Assembly: GCA_017562135.1 (NCBI GenBank) | Contig: QEYB01000526.1 | Coordinates: 434,001 to 498,000, forward strand | Origin: Dipylidium caninum | Lineage: Eukaryota; Platyhelminthes; Cestoda; Cyclophyllidea; Dipylidiidae | Length of the DNA stretch: 64,000 nt | Direction of reading: 5' to 3' | Shown: piece after piece, positions 48,181 to 59,117 of the stretch | How the letters are laid out: each line of letters begins with the position of its first letter | How positions within the stretch are numbered: the first letter of the stretch is position 1 | Made by a program: the position numbers and the translations under genes | Notes under the pieces: model-generated | The model's input: the letters and a program-made list of their open reading frames with translations, nothing else | Database searches by the model: none | Told to the model about the DNA's origin: nothing

Positions 48181-48196
48181 CCCCCCCCCCCCCCCC
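48181..48196. repeat. Poly-C homopolymer
   Basis: A run of about 16 C residues interrupts otherwise mixed sequence. It is the longest homopolymer noticed in the window and a spot where sequence length is unreliable. Confidence 0.9.
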
Positions 48197-50927
48197 TCCC
48201 TGCCGGCGGGAGTCTGCGGACCACGGAAACTGGTCGAAGTCATTAAAAATTTATGCGCCAACGGACTGTCCTCCTCTCGCAGTTGCTATGTGAATTTCAC
48301 CGGCTACTCCACTTGACTCATGAAGCGTGGTCTCTTGGCCCCCGCTCTCCCCGCTCCAAGGGTGGATCACCACTTCCCTGTAGTTAGGCAAGTTAATTAA
48401 GCGGGCGGCAACAACTTTCCCCTCTCCCCCCTCCTTCACCTGCCAGTGTATCAGTTGATCCTTCCCTCTTCTTCCATCTCAGGCCACACTTTTCGTGAAA
48501 GCGGGATTTTTTATCCTCCGAGTGCCCACTTTGAGTGCCTCCGCAGTCGGGAATGGCCTTTAATTTGACCGAAAGGTGTTTCCCACCCCGGGGCACTCCA
48601 GGGCTGGCAGGGGCGAGGCGAGGCAGAACAGCAGTGGCACGACCAATCAGAAGCGATTACCGGCGGTTCAAACCACACTAAAAATATCGATCTTGCTTCC
48701 GATTGGCTGGAACGAAATCACCTCTTCCTTCGCCCATTTAACTTTCAGGCAGCGTTGTAAACCACTCTGTCAGCAACAGATAGAGCCCTAAAGTTGGTTG
48801 CCTGATGCGATTTTTGTCTTTTTCCTCTTTTTCTGAGTAATATAACAAAGTAGAGTTTGGGGAAGGGGAAGGAGAAGGAGAAGGTGAAGGGGGCCGCGAT
48901 GAGGTGGTTGAGCCAAGTATCCCACAAATTTGCCACGCATATTCTCCCAAGCAACCTTTTTCACCATTGAATCGGGCATTTTTAGGGGCTCTGAGCACAG
49001 GTTTCCGAGATAACCCTAAGAGCAACAAAAAATGAGCAGCAGACCATCTGCCGTGTGCGTCGTGTGTGTGTGTGTGTGTTTGGTGAAGGGAGTACAGGGG
49101 AGCGGAGGGAGCAGCGGTGGTAGTGGTGGTGGGCGGGTGGGCGGGAGGGAAGGGAGGGAGGGAGCCTCAGGATATGAGCAGCCTACAGCGTGACAAATAG
49201 GTAGGTAGGAGCGGGGTAGGGCAAATATAGCAGACACCAGATGGCCTCAATGACGTCGAGCCGAATAAATATGCTCAGAGCAGTGGAGGGCTCCACCAAC
49301 TCCCTTCATCACACCGGTTTTGGGTGTAGTCTGAGGAAGGGAGGGCGAGAAACGAGCAGACGATAGGTTTGAGGCTCGTACTGATCCCACTCAGGCTAAA
49401 CTTCTTGTCCGTCTTGCGCACCTGACATCATTGCTTCCCCTCTCTCGTTTGGGCGTTATTCGATGACAAATGCCACGGACGTCACAAGGTCTTTGTTGAA
49501 TGAAAACTGAGGTCTTTAACCTCAGAGTGGATGCAAGGGAAGCGGAATGTGGTGGAGAGAAAAGCCTTTCGTCAAATGTTTACCTGTTTTCCATCTTGGG
49601 TTCCATGCAGCCTACGTCACCTGGATGATCCTCTCTACCTTAGACGCACTCACGACAGTCATGGTCATTCGCCTTTGCTGAAGACCCCGAAACCTCTCGT
49701 TCTCACCCCCCACCAAGCTACTCTGGACATCTCTTTCTTTCCGATCGTCCCGTGGGCACTTGCTTTCGTAATTGCTCACATTCTCCTCGCTAATGGAAAG
49801 GAGACCCCAGTCAAGCTTGTGTCCTAACCCCAGCCAATCAGGTGCGAGGATGCAGTTCTCCGCCCTTTTCTGATTGGCTGTCGCCAGTGATTGTCCGAAA
49901 TAAGCTTCTTTTAATGGGAGATTAATAAAAAGTCAATATTTTTGCAGAAACTCGGTGAATTGTGATTGTACGACTTCCTAATTGACCGCGAAGTACGAGA
50001 ATTGAGGGGGGAGGAGAGTGTGTCAAATTCTTCCCGCCACCGCTCTCGCTCCACACCCCGCCTCAATTTCTCCTTCCCCTCGCACGTTTAAGGTAGCGCA
50101 ATTAGCGAGGGTGTCTACCGCCTCGGCTCCTTTCACATCACCAAATCCCCACGAGTTGTTCTCGAATCTGCGGCTCATGCGACTAGCGGAACGATTTGTG
50201 GGGTAAAGTGGTGCAGGGAAATGACTGCTTGTTAAGTGTCAACTAATTTAGCGTTCTCTCCCTGTCAATCAACAGTCAAATCAGTGCTGCACTTCCCGCT
50301 GTGGCTCTACACATCACCCGGGCTCAATATCCACCGAAGCAAGAAGGTGGAAAATAGAGAAAGAGAGCAAATACACCTGACAATTTAATTTGGAATGCCG
50401 GAAACCTTGACGGGTCGTCTCATCGAAGACCACACGAAGTTTCTGGCTGTGACTTTCAAAGTGTCCATTATTTGTAGCCAGTTGGGATGAGGAGGAGTGG
50501 CCAGCGGGGCCTGTGTCAGCCTCAGTCGAGGGACGTCCTGCGAGCACTCAAAATCCCGCCTTCGGGCGTCCATCAGTTAATTAATTCCTTAATGGCCAAA
50601 AGGCGCCAAATTTGCCAAGTGGGAGAACAAAATCACTCATCCGGCCAGTCAATCAGCTAGTCGGGCGAGGTGTGTCCGGGGGCGGGGGGGCCGGGGCCCG
50701 GGGACCCGGAGAGGTGGGTGGACGCCCAGTTGACATGCCGGTTGCTAGGGCAACACGTGTATGCAGGTGTTGGGGAGCTTTTTAAGACAGTTCACTGGTG
50801 GATTCATTTCCACCAAACGCCTCGTTAATGTTTCCCCCAAAACCTATTAAGCTGCAGCTGGAGACAAATTGGGCAAAATCACCCGCTTCAGGGTTTCCAA
50901 CACAAGGAAATGCGAATGCGCTTCACT

Positions 50928-51690
50928 CTTCGGCCGAAGGCGCAAGTGGTGCACTCGTCGGACTCTCGAGGGCCGAGAGACGCCACCCTCGGACATTTGC
51001 CCTTTTTAACACTTTCTTGGTGCCTAGACGTTTCAGCACAGCCGTAGTCGTGTGGCTGGTTACTAATTTGAACTTGAGAGTCCAAGAATCCTCCTGCGTG
51101 TGTCTGCGTGTCTGTGTGTGTGCGGGTGTGTGTGGATGGGATTCCACAATCAGCGTCTTCAGTTTACTTCCTCCGCCTCGTCAACGTGGGTCGGCGATTC
51201 TCCTCCTCCATGCGCGCGCCTTGAGGACAGCCCACTTGACAGAGTGACAGTTTTGCCGCCAACTCCGAGCATTCGCTTTTCCGAGCGCCCCCTCGACGTC
51301 TACCGGAGCCTGTTTTTAGCCGCATTGCGATGCAATTTTTAACTCGAACGCGGAAGGTGGTCGTGAATCGCCCGACTTGTTTCCATCTGCTTTCGGCGCT
51401 AAATAAAACATGAAAGGCGATATAAACACGGAGGAATTTCACCAAAATGAGCAAAAAAATTTGTACTTTCGACACTTGTAAATAAAAAAAGCGACGAGAG
51501 CACACGCAACATCGTCTCGCTCTGAGTGGCAGCGGGAGACAGGTTGGCAGAAAGGCGCCTTTCGTGGTTTCCATGACACTGTGATTTTAATGCTCTAAAC
51601 TGGTTTCCGTGAGCCATTCATTCGGCTGAAGGCGCATTCCGTGCACTCGCGGGGCTCCCGAACGCCCTAAAAAATCCGCCCTCGGACACT
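50928..51690. repeat. Pair of divergent direct repeats (about 50928-51000 and 51618-51690)
   Basis: Both blocks carry, in the same order, TCGGC(C/T)GAAGGCGCA, GTGCACTCG(T/C)(C/G)GG, and CC(A/G)CCCTCGGACA. The second lies just outside the left arm of IR2. The pair suggests an old duplication of a short unit; no coding content. Confidence 0.5.
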
Positions 51691-51727
51691 CCACACCACG
51701 CTGACCACGAATCTCCTTCCAGGGACA

Positions 51728-53568
51728 TTTTCGCTGGCCACACAGCAGCCACACCGCATCTCGAGTGGCGATGTGGTGAACCAACGACGACGGAGGCGAC
51801 GAGGACGTCGACTGCCTCCTGACGCAGTCCCTCCATCGTCCGCAGTTGCCTCGGTCCGCACGCCCCGCACAAATGAGTCCACCTCCTTTTTTTGCGCCTT
51901 CCATATCATTTTTTCTTCTATTCACATGTTTGAGCACCGTCGGGGCCGAAGAGACGCTGAACTCCCCTCCGGTTTGGACGCGACTCCACCACGAGTTTTG
52001 GCCGCAAGTGTGTGCGTGTGTGTGTATGCGGAGCGCATTCCCCACTCCTCCTCGTCTGCGACTGGGGAATCAGCGGAACCAGCGCCGAGCAGTTTCTCCG
52101 CCCGCGGATCCATCCCCACCGGACGCCTCGTGGAGACCTTCTGCCCTCAGTCTGGAAAGCCGCGCCCGCGCCCCGCGCCCCACACCCGCGCCCCGCTTCC
52201 ACCGCACCGCGTACTCTCGAAGTGCCCACTCGAAGCGGCCCTTGCTTCCTCCTCCTTCCCACAAAAAAGTGGCAATAGAACAAGAAAGGGGGTGAAGAGG
52301 AGGCACGCAGTTGGGGAGGCGAGCACGAAGAGCGGCTTTTGCAGTCGCATTCAGGCAGGCAGGAGACGGAAGTTGCGGCCTTCATACTTGCCAAGCGAAC
52401 AGTCGGTTTTCACGTTGACTGACACCCGCGAGTGGCTGGCGCGTGGTGGAGTGGGTGGACACCTGCGAGGGCGGTGATTCCCTCGTCTTGCGTGTCGCTT
52501 CTCTGGTCTCCCCTCTGACGTGACCGACTCGCCGACAGCAGGAGACAGTGAGCAGTCGCTACCGTCGCCTCCGCCTCCTCTTCCTCCTCTTCCTCCTCCT
52601 CCTCCGACCGCACTTCGTGGAATGCGACGGGAGGGGAAGAAGAGGAGCGTCGCAGCAAGCCTCGTCGACGAGGAGATGCGGCCGCACAATGCAGCTCCTC
52701 CTCTCTTGCTCCGCTGGGGGCGTCACACCGGGGGCAGCTGGTGCACCGACCACCGGCTGGCCGACCGCCGGACACCCGAGGGCTGTTGACAAGACTTCCG
52801 CAGACAGACGCTCAGGGAAGGTGGTGCAGGTCGTGGTCCACCCGTTGAAGAAGGCTGGCGGGCGGTGGGGGCGAGAGGACGAGAGGCCGAGAGGAAGGTG
52901 GGGATGGAGAGAGGGAGAGAGGGGAGAGAGGGAGAGAGGGAGAGAGGGAGGCAGGGAGGAGAAAGCGGTCTCGGGCCATGTCCACAGTCTCCAACCTGTC
53001 TCGCCGCCTCCGGCCACTAGTCTGAGCTTCGCCAAGCTCCAGTTGGCCGACTTGACGTGGGATCAGGCGTTCCACCGCCTCGGTTCACCCTTCCTCCCTC
53101 CCTGCCTCCCTGCCTCCCTGCCTCCCTCCCTCTCGCCCTCCCTCTCTTCCCCACCCGCCCTCTCGTCCGCGAGGTCCACCTCTCGAGACGCTGCGCCCTT
53201 GTCGGTGACGTTAACTGCGCCTGTCCGAGGTGAGTCAACGACGGCCAGTTTCCCCCTCGCCCTCCTCCTCCTCTTCCTCCTCCTCCTCCTCCTCCTCCTC
53301 CTCGGGGGCCACTGGTGAAGGCCCCTGTGCGTGTCTGTGCGGCAAAATGAATGAAATCACACGCCCGTGTCCGGTGTCGGTGTCGGTGACGGTGACGGTG
53401 ACGGTGGGAGTGGGAGTGGGAGTGGGAGTGGGAGTGATGGCGTGGACGAGCGAGAAAGGGTCTGTTTTGTGTTTGTGCGTGAGTAGTTCACTTTACTGTT
53501 GCTAAGTGAGAGCAGGTTGTCACTGTCTGGTCCTAGCAACCGTCGGCGGCGGAGGAGGAGGAGGAGGT
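51728..53568. repeat. Inverted repeat IR2, left arm
   Basis: Reverse complement of 60575-62444, about 1.84 kb. Outer shared block: CCGCATCTCGAGTGGCGATG near 51758. Inner shared block: CAGGTTGTCACTGTCTGGTC near 53512. Long stretches match base for base, for example through the CTCCCCTCTGACGTGACCG segment near 52510. Differences are mainly repeat-length changes in the GAGAGG, TCC and GGGAGT microsatellites. High-GC open frames occur on both strands and mirror those of the other arm. None shows a recognised domain. Confidence 0.9.
53383..53434. repeat. GACGGT/GTCGGT then GGGAGT microsatellite cluster
   Basis: Adjacent hexamer runs (GGTGTC, GACGGT, then about five GGGAGT units) lie inside the IR2 left arm. 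The mirror cluster in the right arm (about 60716-60790) has similar order in reverse complement. Confidence 0.8.
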
Positions 53569-53722
53569 GGAGCGGAGTCGAGAGGGAGAGGCAATGGCAG
53601 AGGAAAGGAGTAAATAATCGGCAAAACTGTCAGACTGTCACTCCAAGCCTCCCCCGCCGGTAAGATCTCCTGGGTCGCGCCACACTCCGCATGGCTCACT
53701 TGTTTTTGTTGTTTTGTCGACA

Positions 53723-54130
53723 GTCCTGCCAATTCTAACACGAGATGATGGTGATGGATGATGACGCTGACGCTGTCGACGTTTGGCCATGGCGTCCCCG
53801 AGGTGGGTGGAAGTGGGGGAAGCAGACTGAGGAAAAATGCTTGATTTCCCTTACCGCAAACAAGCGTTCAGCGCGGCGTTGTTGGACAGCTGGCATTGAA
53901 GCTGCCATTCTCGGAGAAGGGCGCGATCCCAACGCGGAGCGCCACGCCGCTCCTGACGGTCTCACGACGACTTGGGCACAAAGGGGAGAGCGGAAGCAGG
54001 GAGGAAGGAGACGCCGCCTCAAAGACGAGCGGGGGGAGGAACGACGCCTCATGAGCAGTCCTGTCCATTCTAACACGAGATGATAATGATGATGATATTG
54101 TAAACGTTTAGTCGTGGCGGTGTCTGGGAC
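53723..54130. repeat. Local direct duplication (53723-53800 and 54059-54130)
   Basis: Both blocks share GTCCTG(C/T)C(A)ATTCTAACACGAGATGAT, then a GAT-rich run, then GACGTTTGGCC or AACGTTTAGTC and GGCGT(C/G)(C/T)C. The period is about 336 bp. It sits just inside the IR2 left arm boundary. No coding content recognised. Confidence 0.5.
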
Positions 54131-54985
54131 GCCCTGACGCCCCGACGACGACGCCAAAGGCGGACGAAGAGGAAGAACGAGGGGACGATCTTGGCAGGGG
54201 AACGGTGAAGGGGAGGAGCAATTGCCTCGCTGGCCTGACACCCGCCGGAAGCAAGGAAATGGCGAACAGCCGCCCGACAGGCGGACGAGAAGGCGGGGGT
54301 TGAGGGAAACCCGCTCCGCACCGCCGCCGACCTCCACCCATCGGAGGGCGGAGGCGTGAGGCTCTTGTCAACCGCACCAAACAGTGTTTCGCGAAGGTGA
54401 ATGGAAAGTCGGGGACAAAAAATGAGGAGAGGAGAGCTCGATTGACCCAAATATCATGGCAAAAACAGTCTACGCACATGAGGGGCAAAAGGAAGCCACA
54501 GAGTTCGTCCTCGTGACAATTTGGAAAGAAAAGTTGAGACTCAAAACTCGAGAAGAAGAAGTGACATTACAAGCCACTTCCACCAGCCAAAATAAATCCG
54601 ACTGATCAGCTTTCGCCGAGGCAGGTGGAGGGGCGAGTTTACTCTCACCGCAAGGACTTGGTGGAAGGCACTTCAGCCTCGGGTGGAGGCGATGAGCCAC
54701 GCTGCCCCTCTTGACGAGTGGCACAAAAGTCGGGAGCCACAACTCGAGAGAGAGAAATGAGTTACAGGCGAAGAATCACATGCCACATTCACCACACAAA
54801 AGCCGTAGGGTCGGATTTGGCGTGTCATGAGGCGCCACAGTTGTGCGTCCGCGTCAGGACCTGGTGAAGGCGTTTCCTGGACGAATGACGCGGCATCAGG
54901 GGGACGGAGGGGCCCCGGAGCCTGGAGGCCGTCGGCGCGCGAGGCGGCGGAACACGGGCGCCTCATTTGCTGTCCATTGGGCCAG

Positions 54986-55010
54986 TGAGAGAGAGAGAGA
55001 GAGAGAGAGA
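54986..55010. repeat. (GA)n microsatellite
   Basis: About 12 GA units within one of the diverged repeat copies. Confidence 0.9.
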
Positions 55011-55189
55011 GCAAAGACAAATTGTGATGGCCTAATGTGGCCCCCACCAAAACCAACTAACAACAGCCGGTGCCGCGTCAAACATTCTGCATTTTGGCAA
55101 AAACTCGAGGAAAATAATTGCAGAGACAGCATTTGTGTCTTTAATTGGACGAGGAAGCAAATGACAATGGGCTTCAGGCCATCTACACC

Positions 55190-55190
<1 letters not shown>

Positions 55191-55220
<30 letters not shown>
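55191..55220. repeat. (CA)n microsatellite
   Basis: About 15 CA units directly before a CCGACTGATCAGCTTT landmark of the local repeat family. Confidence 0.9.
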
Positions 55221-55221
<1 letters not shown>

Positions 55222-55777
55222 AACCCGACTGATCAGCTTTGCAGCGAAGGAGGAGGCGCGAGTTTGCTGTCACAGCAGGACCTGGTGAAGCGCATTTCCT
55301 TCAACTCATGCCTCGCCATCAGGAGGAGCAGGAGGAGGAGGAGGAGGGGAGGAGGAGGGGGGAGGAGGTGGAGGGGAGGCGAGGGGAGGCGAGGGAAGGA
55401 GATGAGCCACAAGTGTGCTCGGAAGACAAGCAGCCATGGGATTGGCGAGGAGGTGGGCGTCGTCCAAGCAGCCGAAAGGGGCGCCACTTGAAAAGGCGCA
55501 TCAGACGCCGCAAAGGGGGAGCGGGAGAATGTCACCGTTGGGGAAGGGGGAGGGGCGAGTGGGGAGGGGGGAGACGAGTGGGGCAAGTCGACGGTGAAAA
55601 GGGCGTGAAGAGGGGTAAAAAAGAGAGCCAGACGGTGAGTCCCGTGACAAAAAAAAGTGAGAAGAAGAGTTGCCTGTGATATTATTAAACGAGCGACGCA
55701 AAAGGCGGAAAGGCGGAAAGGCGCCCTCGAAGGAGCAACGGGTGGGCGGGAGAAGGGAAAGCAGAGAAGGTGGAGGG

Positions 55778-55812
55778 GCGGGGACGGGACGGGACGGGAC
55801 GGGACGGGACGG
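55778..55812. repeat. (GGGAC)n pentanucleotide microsatellite
   Basis: About six or seven GGGAC units in purine-rich DNA. G-tract spacing suits quadruplex folding, but that is inference. Confidence 0.85.
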
Positions 55813-56867
55813 GAGGGGGCGGCGACGGTGGGAAATATATATGAGCGGCAAGGAAGAGGAAACGAGGGGAGTCGCGGGGGGGGGGAGGAAGTGGAGGGGA
55901 GCGCCGAGGAGGGGGAGGGGAAGAAAAAGAATAAAGCGCGAAACGCGAGGCTCCTCCTCCTCACGGGAAGATACTCGACTCCTCCACTCCACCCGATCGA
56001 TATGACCGACAAATTGATCGGATGATCGATAAAACGCTCTGTGGGTGGATGGGTGGTTGGATGGATGTGCATGTGCGCGAGTGTGCCAACAACCCGCCGA
56101 CTGATTGGAAGCAGAGTCTGCTGAGGGGACATGGAAAGGTGATGGCGCCGCCGGCACGCTCGCTCCAACGCCTCCGACAGACGGCGGAGGAGTCCGCCCG
56201 CTCGTCCGCTGGCCAGTCCTCGGTCAGGCCACACCGGGCCAGGCCAACTCTCAACGCCCGCAGCAGTGAGAGGTCACGTGAGTTATTGCTTCGAGGGCGT
56301 TCTCACCCCCCTCGCAGCTCCACCGCCCCCCCCCACGCCCCCCACGCCCCCCCCCACGCCAAGCGCACACCGACGGGCGAACAGACTGCCAACGTCACCC
56401 GCTCTACCGCGTGCGGAGGAAACATCGCAACCGCTCGACGAGGTCGAGATTCCTCGTTCACCCGCCCACCCAACCCCACCCACTCCCCACCTCCACCGCC
56501 ACCATCTCTGTCGCACCTCCACCACCGGCCACAAACAACCTGCAGACCGTCCCACCGACCGATGTTGTCCCACCGACCGACCGACCGCCCGGCCGGCCGG
56601 CGACCGACCCCACCGGCGACGGAGCACTCTCAGTGGCGATTTCGCCTCTCACAGCAGCCTCCTCCTTCGTCCACGAGGTCGTCTGCCTCGCAGCAAAGAC
56701 GCCCTCAACTCTCCATCGTCTTCTGTTCACCCGCACTCTCACCGGAAGACACGACGTCTCCGTACCGTCTCCATCTCGTCCCCGCCTCGCGGCGAACATG
56801 CGACTGCGACTGCGACTGCGACTGCGACGAGGCGACGCGACGCGACGCGACGCGACGCGACACGCAG

Positions 56868-56946
56868 TGAAGAAGAGTTGGCCGTCTTCCTCGTGTCGAT
56901 CCACACTGACGACACGGAAGACAGGGACGTCTTCTGCCTCATTCAG
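56868..56946 (+). other. Candidate coding exon of unknown gene
   Basis: Between an ACGCAG acceptor-like end and a CAG/GTCC donor-like start lies an open stretch of about 26 residues of ordinary, non-repetitive composition (ELAVFLVSIHTDDTEDRD then VFCLIQ), unlike the low-complexity frames around it. No partner exon or family could be identified. The upstream sequence is a (GCGAC) repeat, which is poor context for an acceptor. Confidence 0.2.
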
Positions 56947-57099
56947 GTCCGAACAGAGGGTGGCCACGAGCGGCGCCCGGACGCGTCTGCGAAGCGCCCA
57001 TCCCCATCGCCCATTCGCCCTCCCCCACCACCCATTGCACCCAACGAGTGTGCCTGCGTCCCCGCGATTCGACACAAGCCCCGCCCTCGCCCCGCCTCC

Positions 57100-57225
57100 C
57101 CTCCGCCCTCCGCCCTCCGCCCTCCGCCCTCCGCCCTCCGCCCTCCGCCCTCCGCCCTCCGCCTCCCTCCCCCTCCGCGCCTCGCCCTCCGCCTCCGCCC
57201 TCCGCCCTCCGCCCTCCGCCCTCCA
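57100..57225. repeat. (CCGCCCT)n minisatellite
   Basis: About 14 units of CCGCCCT and close variants in two blocks separated by a short CTCCC/CGCG stretch. Being seven bases long, the unit leaves all frames open and explains the Pro/Arg/Ser-repeat open frames covering it on both strands. Confidence 0.9.
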
Positions 57226-57805
57226 TTGGCCACTGCCGACACGTGGATTACCAGCGAATCATGCGGTGGACTGGTCGCGTCAGGCTGCGGCCTGTCTCCC
57301 CCCTCACCCGCTACCCCCACCCCCACCCTGCCCGCACCTTCCCCGTCCTCCGCTTGCGCCCCCACCACCGCCCCCAATGGAATGAGCCCACGACAAGCGG
57401 AACATTGAGCAGAGAAGAGTCGGGGCCACGCGATGTGGAGCGGGGGCGGGCGGGGCGGGGCGGGGCGGGGCGGCGGAGACGTGGTGCGTGGTGTGTGGCG
57501 CGTGGGTCAGAGCAGATGCGTCCTTTAGATAAACACGCAATCTGTTTCAACATGCGTGTGTAGCGCACATTAACTGCACCCCACCACCACCATCACCACC
57601 GCCACCACCGCCACCGCCGACCTCCACCACGTCGCCGTGTCCGTACCCGTCCACCTGCACGTCCACGTCCACGTGCAGCACACCGACGGGAGCAGCATCG
57701 GGTCGTGCGTGCCTGCGTGCGCGCGTGCCTGCCTGCGTGCGTGCGTGTGTGCGTGCGTGCGTGCATTCCCTTGTTTTCGTGCTCTTCGTCCGCCTCCACT
57801 TTGCT

Positions 57806-57808
57806 TCC

Positions 57809-57839
<31 letters not shown>

Positions 57840-57897
57840 CTTCTCCTTCTTCCTTTTCTTCTCCTTCTACCTCCTTCTGTTTACCGGTGGAGGCAAA

Positions 57898-57930
<33 letters not shown>

Positions 57931-57935
57931 AACGA
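57806..57935. repeat. (TTC)n and (ACG)n trinucleotide microsatellites
   Basis: A TTC run (about 57806-57845) and an ACG run (about 57897-57932) lie 50 bp apart. They produce Ser/Leu/Phe and Thr/Asp/Arg homopolymer frames that should not be read as proteins. Confidence 0.9.
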
Positions 57936-58041
57936 CACTGGACACTGGACACTGAACACTGAACACGCGACAGAGTGTCGCAGTGGACCCTGCTCAACCG
58001 CGGCTCAGGTCCTCTCCTCTCCTCTCGACGGAGAGAAGTGA

Positions 58042-58941
58042 ATGGAGACCCTGCGAGACGGTGTGGATGAGGATGATTTCTTGGGTGGCAGGGACGGTGA
58101 GGAGGAGGAGGAGGAGGCGGAGGAGGAGGCGGAGAATCAGATTGAGGAGAAGCCGCTCACTTTCGGTCTCCCCGGGGATGTGAGCCCTTCGGAGGCCCTT
58201 CAAGAGGCGAATTCAGTTTGGTGAGAGCAACGAATTGAATCATCACCGACGACTGAGGAGTTTCCGCGACGCTGCTCAGTGCCTCCACCTGCCGACAGCC
58301 TCGTGTGTCGGCCGGAGGGGATGACAAGCTCGACAGTCCCCTCCGCCCTCCTCACTCCAGCCCACGCTTCCCCAACCACGGCAGTCCAGTCTCCCTTTCG
58401 CTCACTCCTCCCTCCCTCGTCCGACTGCCCCCCGACCGCCCCCGACCGCCCCCGACTGCCTCGAGTCGTGTTCAGGTGAAGTCGGAGGAGATCAGCGCTG
58501 TCGGAGGATGCTGCGCCTTCTTCCGCATCGCAGCACGAGGGGAATGCGAAATTGTTTTCCCCGTTGCCGATGTCGGTGCTGTGGGTGTTGGTGTTGGTGT
58601 TGGTGTTGGTGGTGGTGGTGGTGGTGGGGCAGGAGAAGGAGAAGGACGACGAGGCGGACGATTAGAATTAGAAGCAGGAGTGGAATTCAAAACGGAGATG
58701 AAGTTGACAGCGCCATCGTCGTCTCTCACATGGCACCAAATGCGCCTTCCACGAACGTCTTGGCCAGAAGCAGGGGAGGCTCGAGCGATGGCGAAGCAGG
58801 CAACAGCTCTTCCACTCAATCTTCTTCCTCCACTCACCTCCCAACTGACACGTCTCGCCAGTCCTCCCGCCTGCACAGCAGCGAGCACTTCGTTCGAGTA
58901 GCTGCTGCGTGGGAGGCACCAGGCCAATTCACCCTCGAAGG
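58042..58941 (+). CDS. Candidate split gene of unknown function, acidic N-terminus
   Basis: An ATG at 58042 opens a 179 bp exon ending TTTG/GTGAGA. Its product starts METLRDGVDEDDFLGG, continues with a Glu run, then EEKPLTFGLPGDVSPSEA. A 59 bp intron (58221-58279, ending CTCAG) leads in correct phase to an exon from 58280 reading SAGGDDKLDSPLRPPH and Pro/Ser-rich sequence, with a possible donor after 58475. A later open stretch (about 58690-58941, ending GG/GTGAGG) gives DEVDSAIVVSHMAPNAPS, Ser-rich sequence and HFVRVAAAWEAPGQF. I do not recognise the family and cannot join the last part with confidence. The second exon lies in inverted repeat IR3, whose other copy keeps the same frame. It could be a genuine regulatory protein or chance frames in GC-rich DNA. 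Confidence 0.35.
58282..58684. repeat. Inverted repeat IR3, left arm (visible part)
   Basis: Reverse complement of 63604-64000. It covers the block from CACCTGCCGACAGCC through the GGTGTT/GGTGGT microsatellite to GGACGACGAGGCGGACGATT. Differences are a few substitutions and hexamer/trimer repeat length. Since the partner reaches the window edge, the true extent of the repeat is unknown. Confidence 0.9.
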
Positions 58942-59059
58942 GTGAGGCGTGGCGTGGTGTCCGGACAACTCAAACACGTCACCGCGTCGCCTCACACGGC
59001 CCGACGGCGACGTCGGTCGAGGGCAGCGGGCGCTGGGGCCCGAGGAGAGGCGAAGAGCC

Positions 59060-59117
59060 AAGCCGAGCCGAGCCGAGCCGAGCCGAGCCGAGTCGAGTCG
59101 AGCCGAGTCGAGTCGAG
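59060..59117. repeat. (GAGCC/GAGTC)n pentanucleotide microsatellite
   Basis: About eleven pentamer units, GAGCC first and then mixed GAGTC/GAGCC, preceding TTGATTTGAGC. Gives Ser/Arg/Glu repeat frames without coding meaning. Confidence 0.9.

Larger units (their letters stand above)
43807..51727. other. Gene-poor region after the C2H2 gene
   Basis: About 7.9 kb with no recognisable coding exon on either strand; the open frames (for example 46592-46879 minus, 50798-51247 plus) lack family motifs. The first part should be the zinc-finger 3' UTR. Simple sequence includes a (CT) run at about 44457-44480, a poly-C run at about 48181-48196 and a (GT) run at about 49060-49080. Two related 70 bp blocks lie near 50928 and 51618. 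GC content rises visibly towards the right. Confidence 0.5.
54480..55325. repeat. Three diverged copies of an interspersed or tandem unit
   Basis: Shared landmarks recur near 54600, 54840 and 55225: CCGACTGATCAGCTTT(C/G), GGCGCGAGTTT(A/G)CT or its relatives, and GGACCTGGTGAAGGCG(T/C)(A)TTTCC, with ATGACGCGGCATCAGG against ATGCCTCGCCATCAGG after it. The copies differ in length (about 190-240 bp each) because of microsatellite insertions, including (GA)n at 54986-55010 and (CA)n at 55191-55220. It looks like a local repeat family, not coding. Confidence 0.5.
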
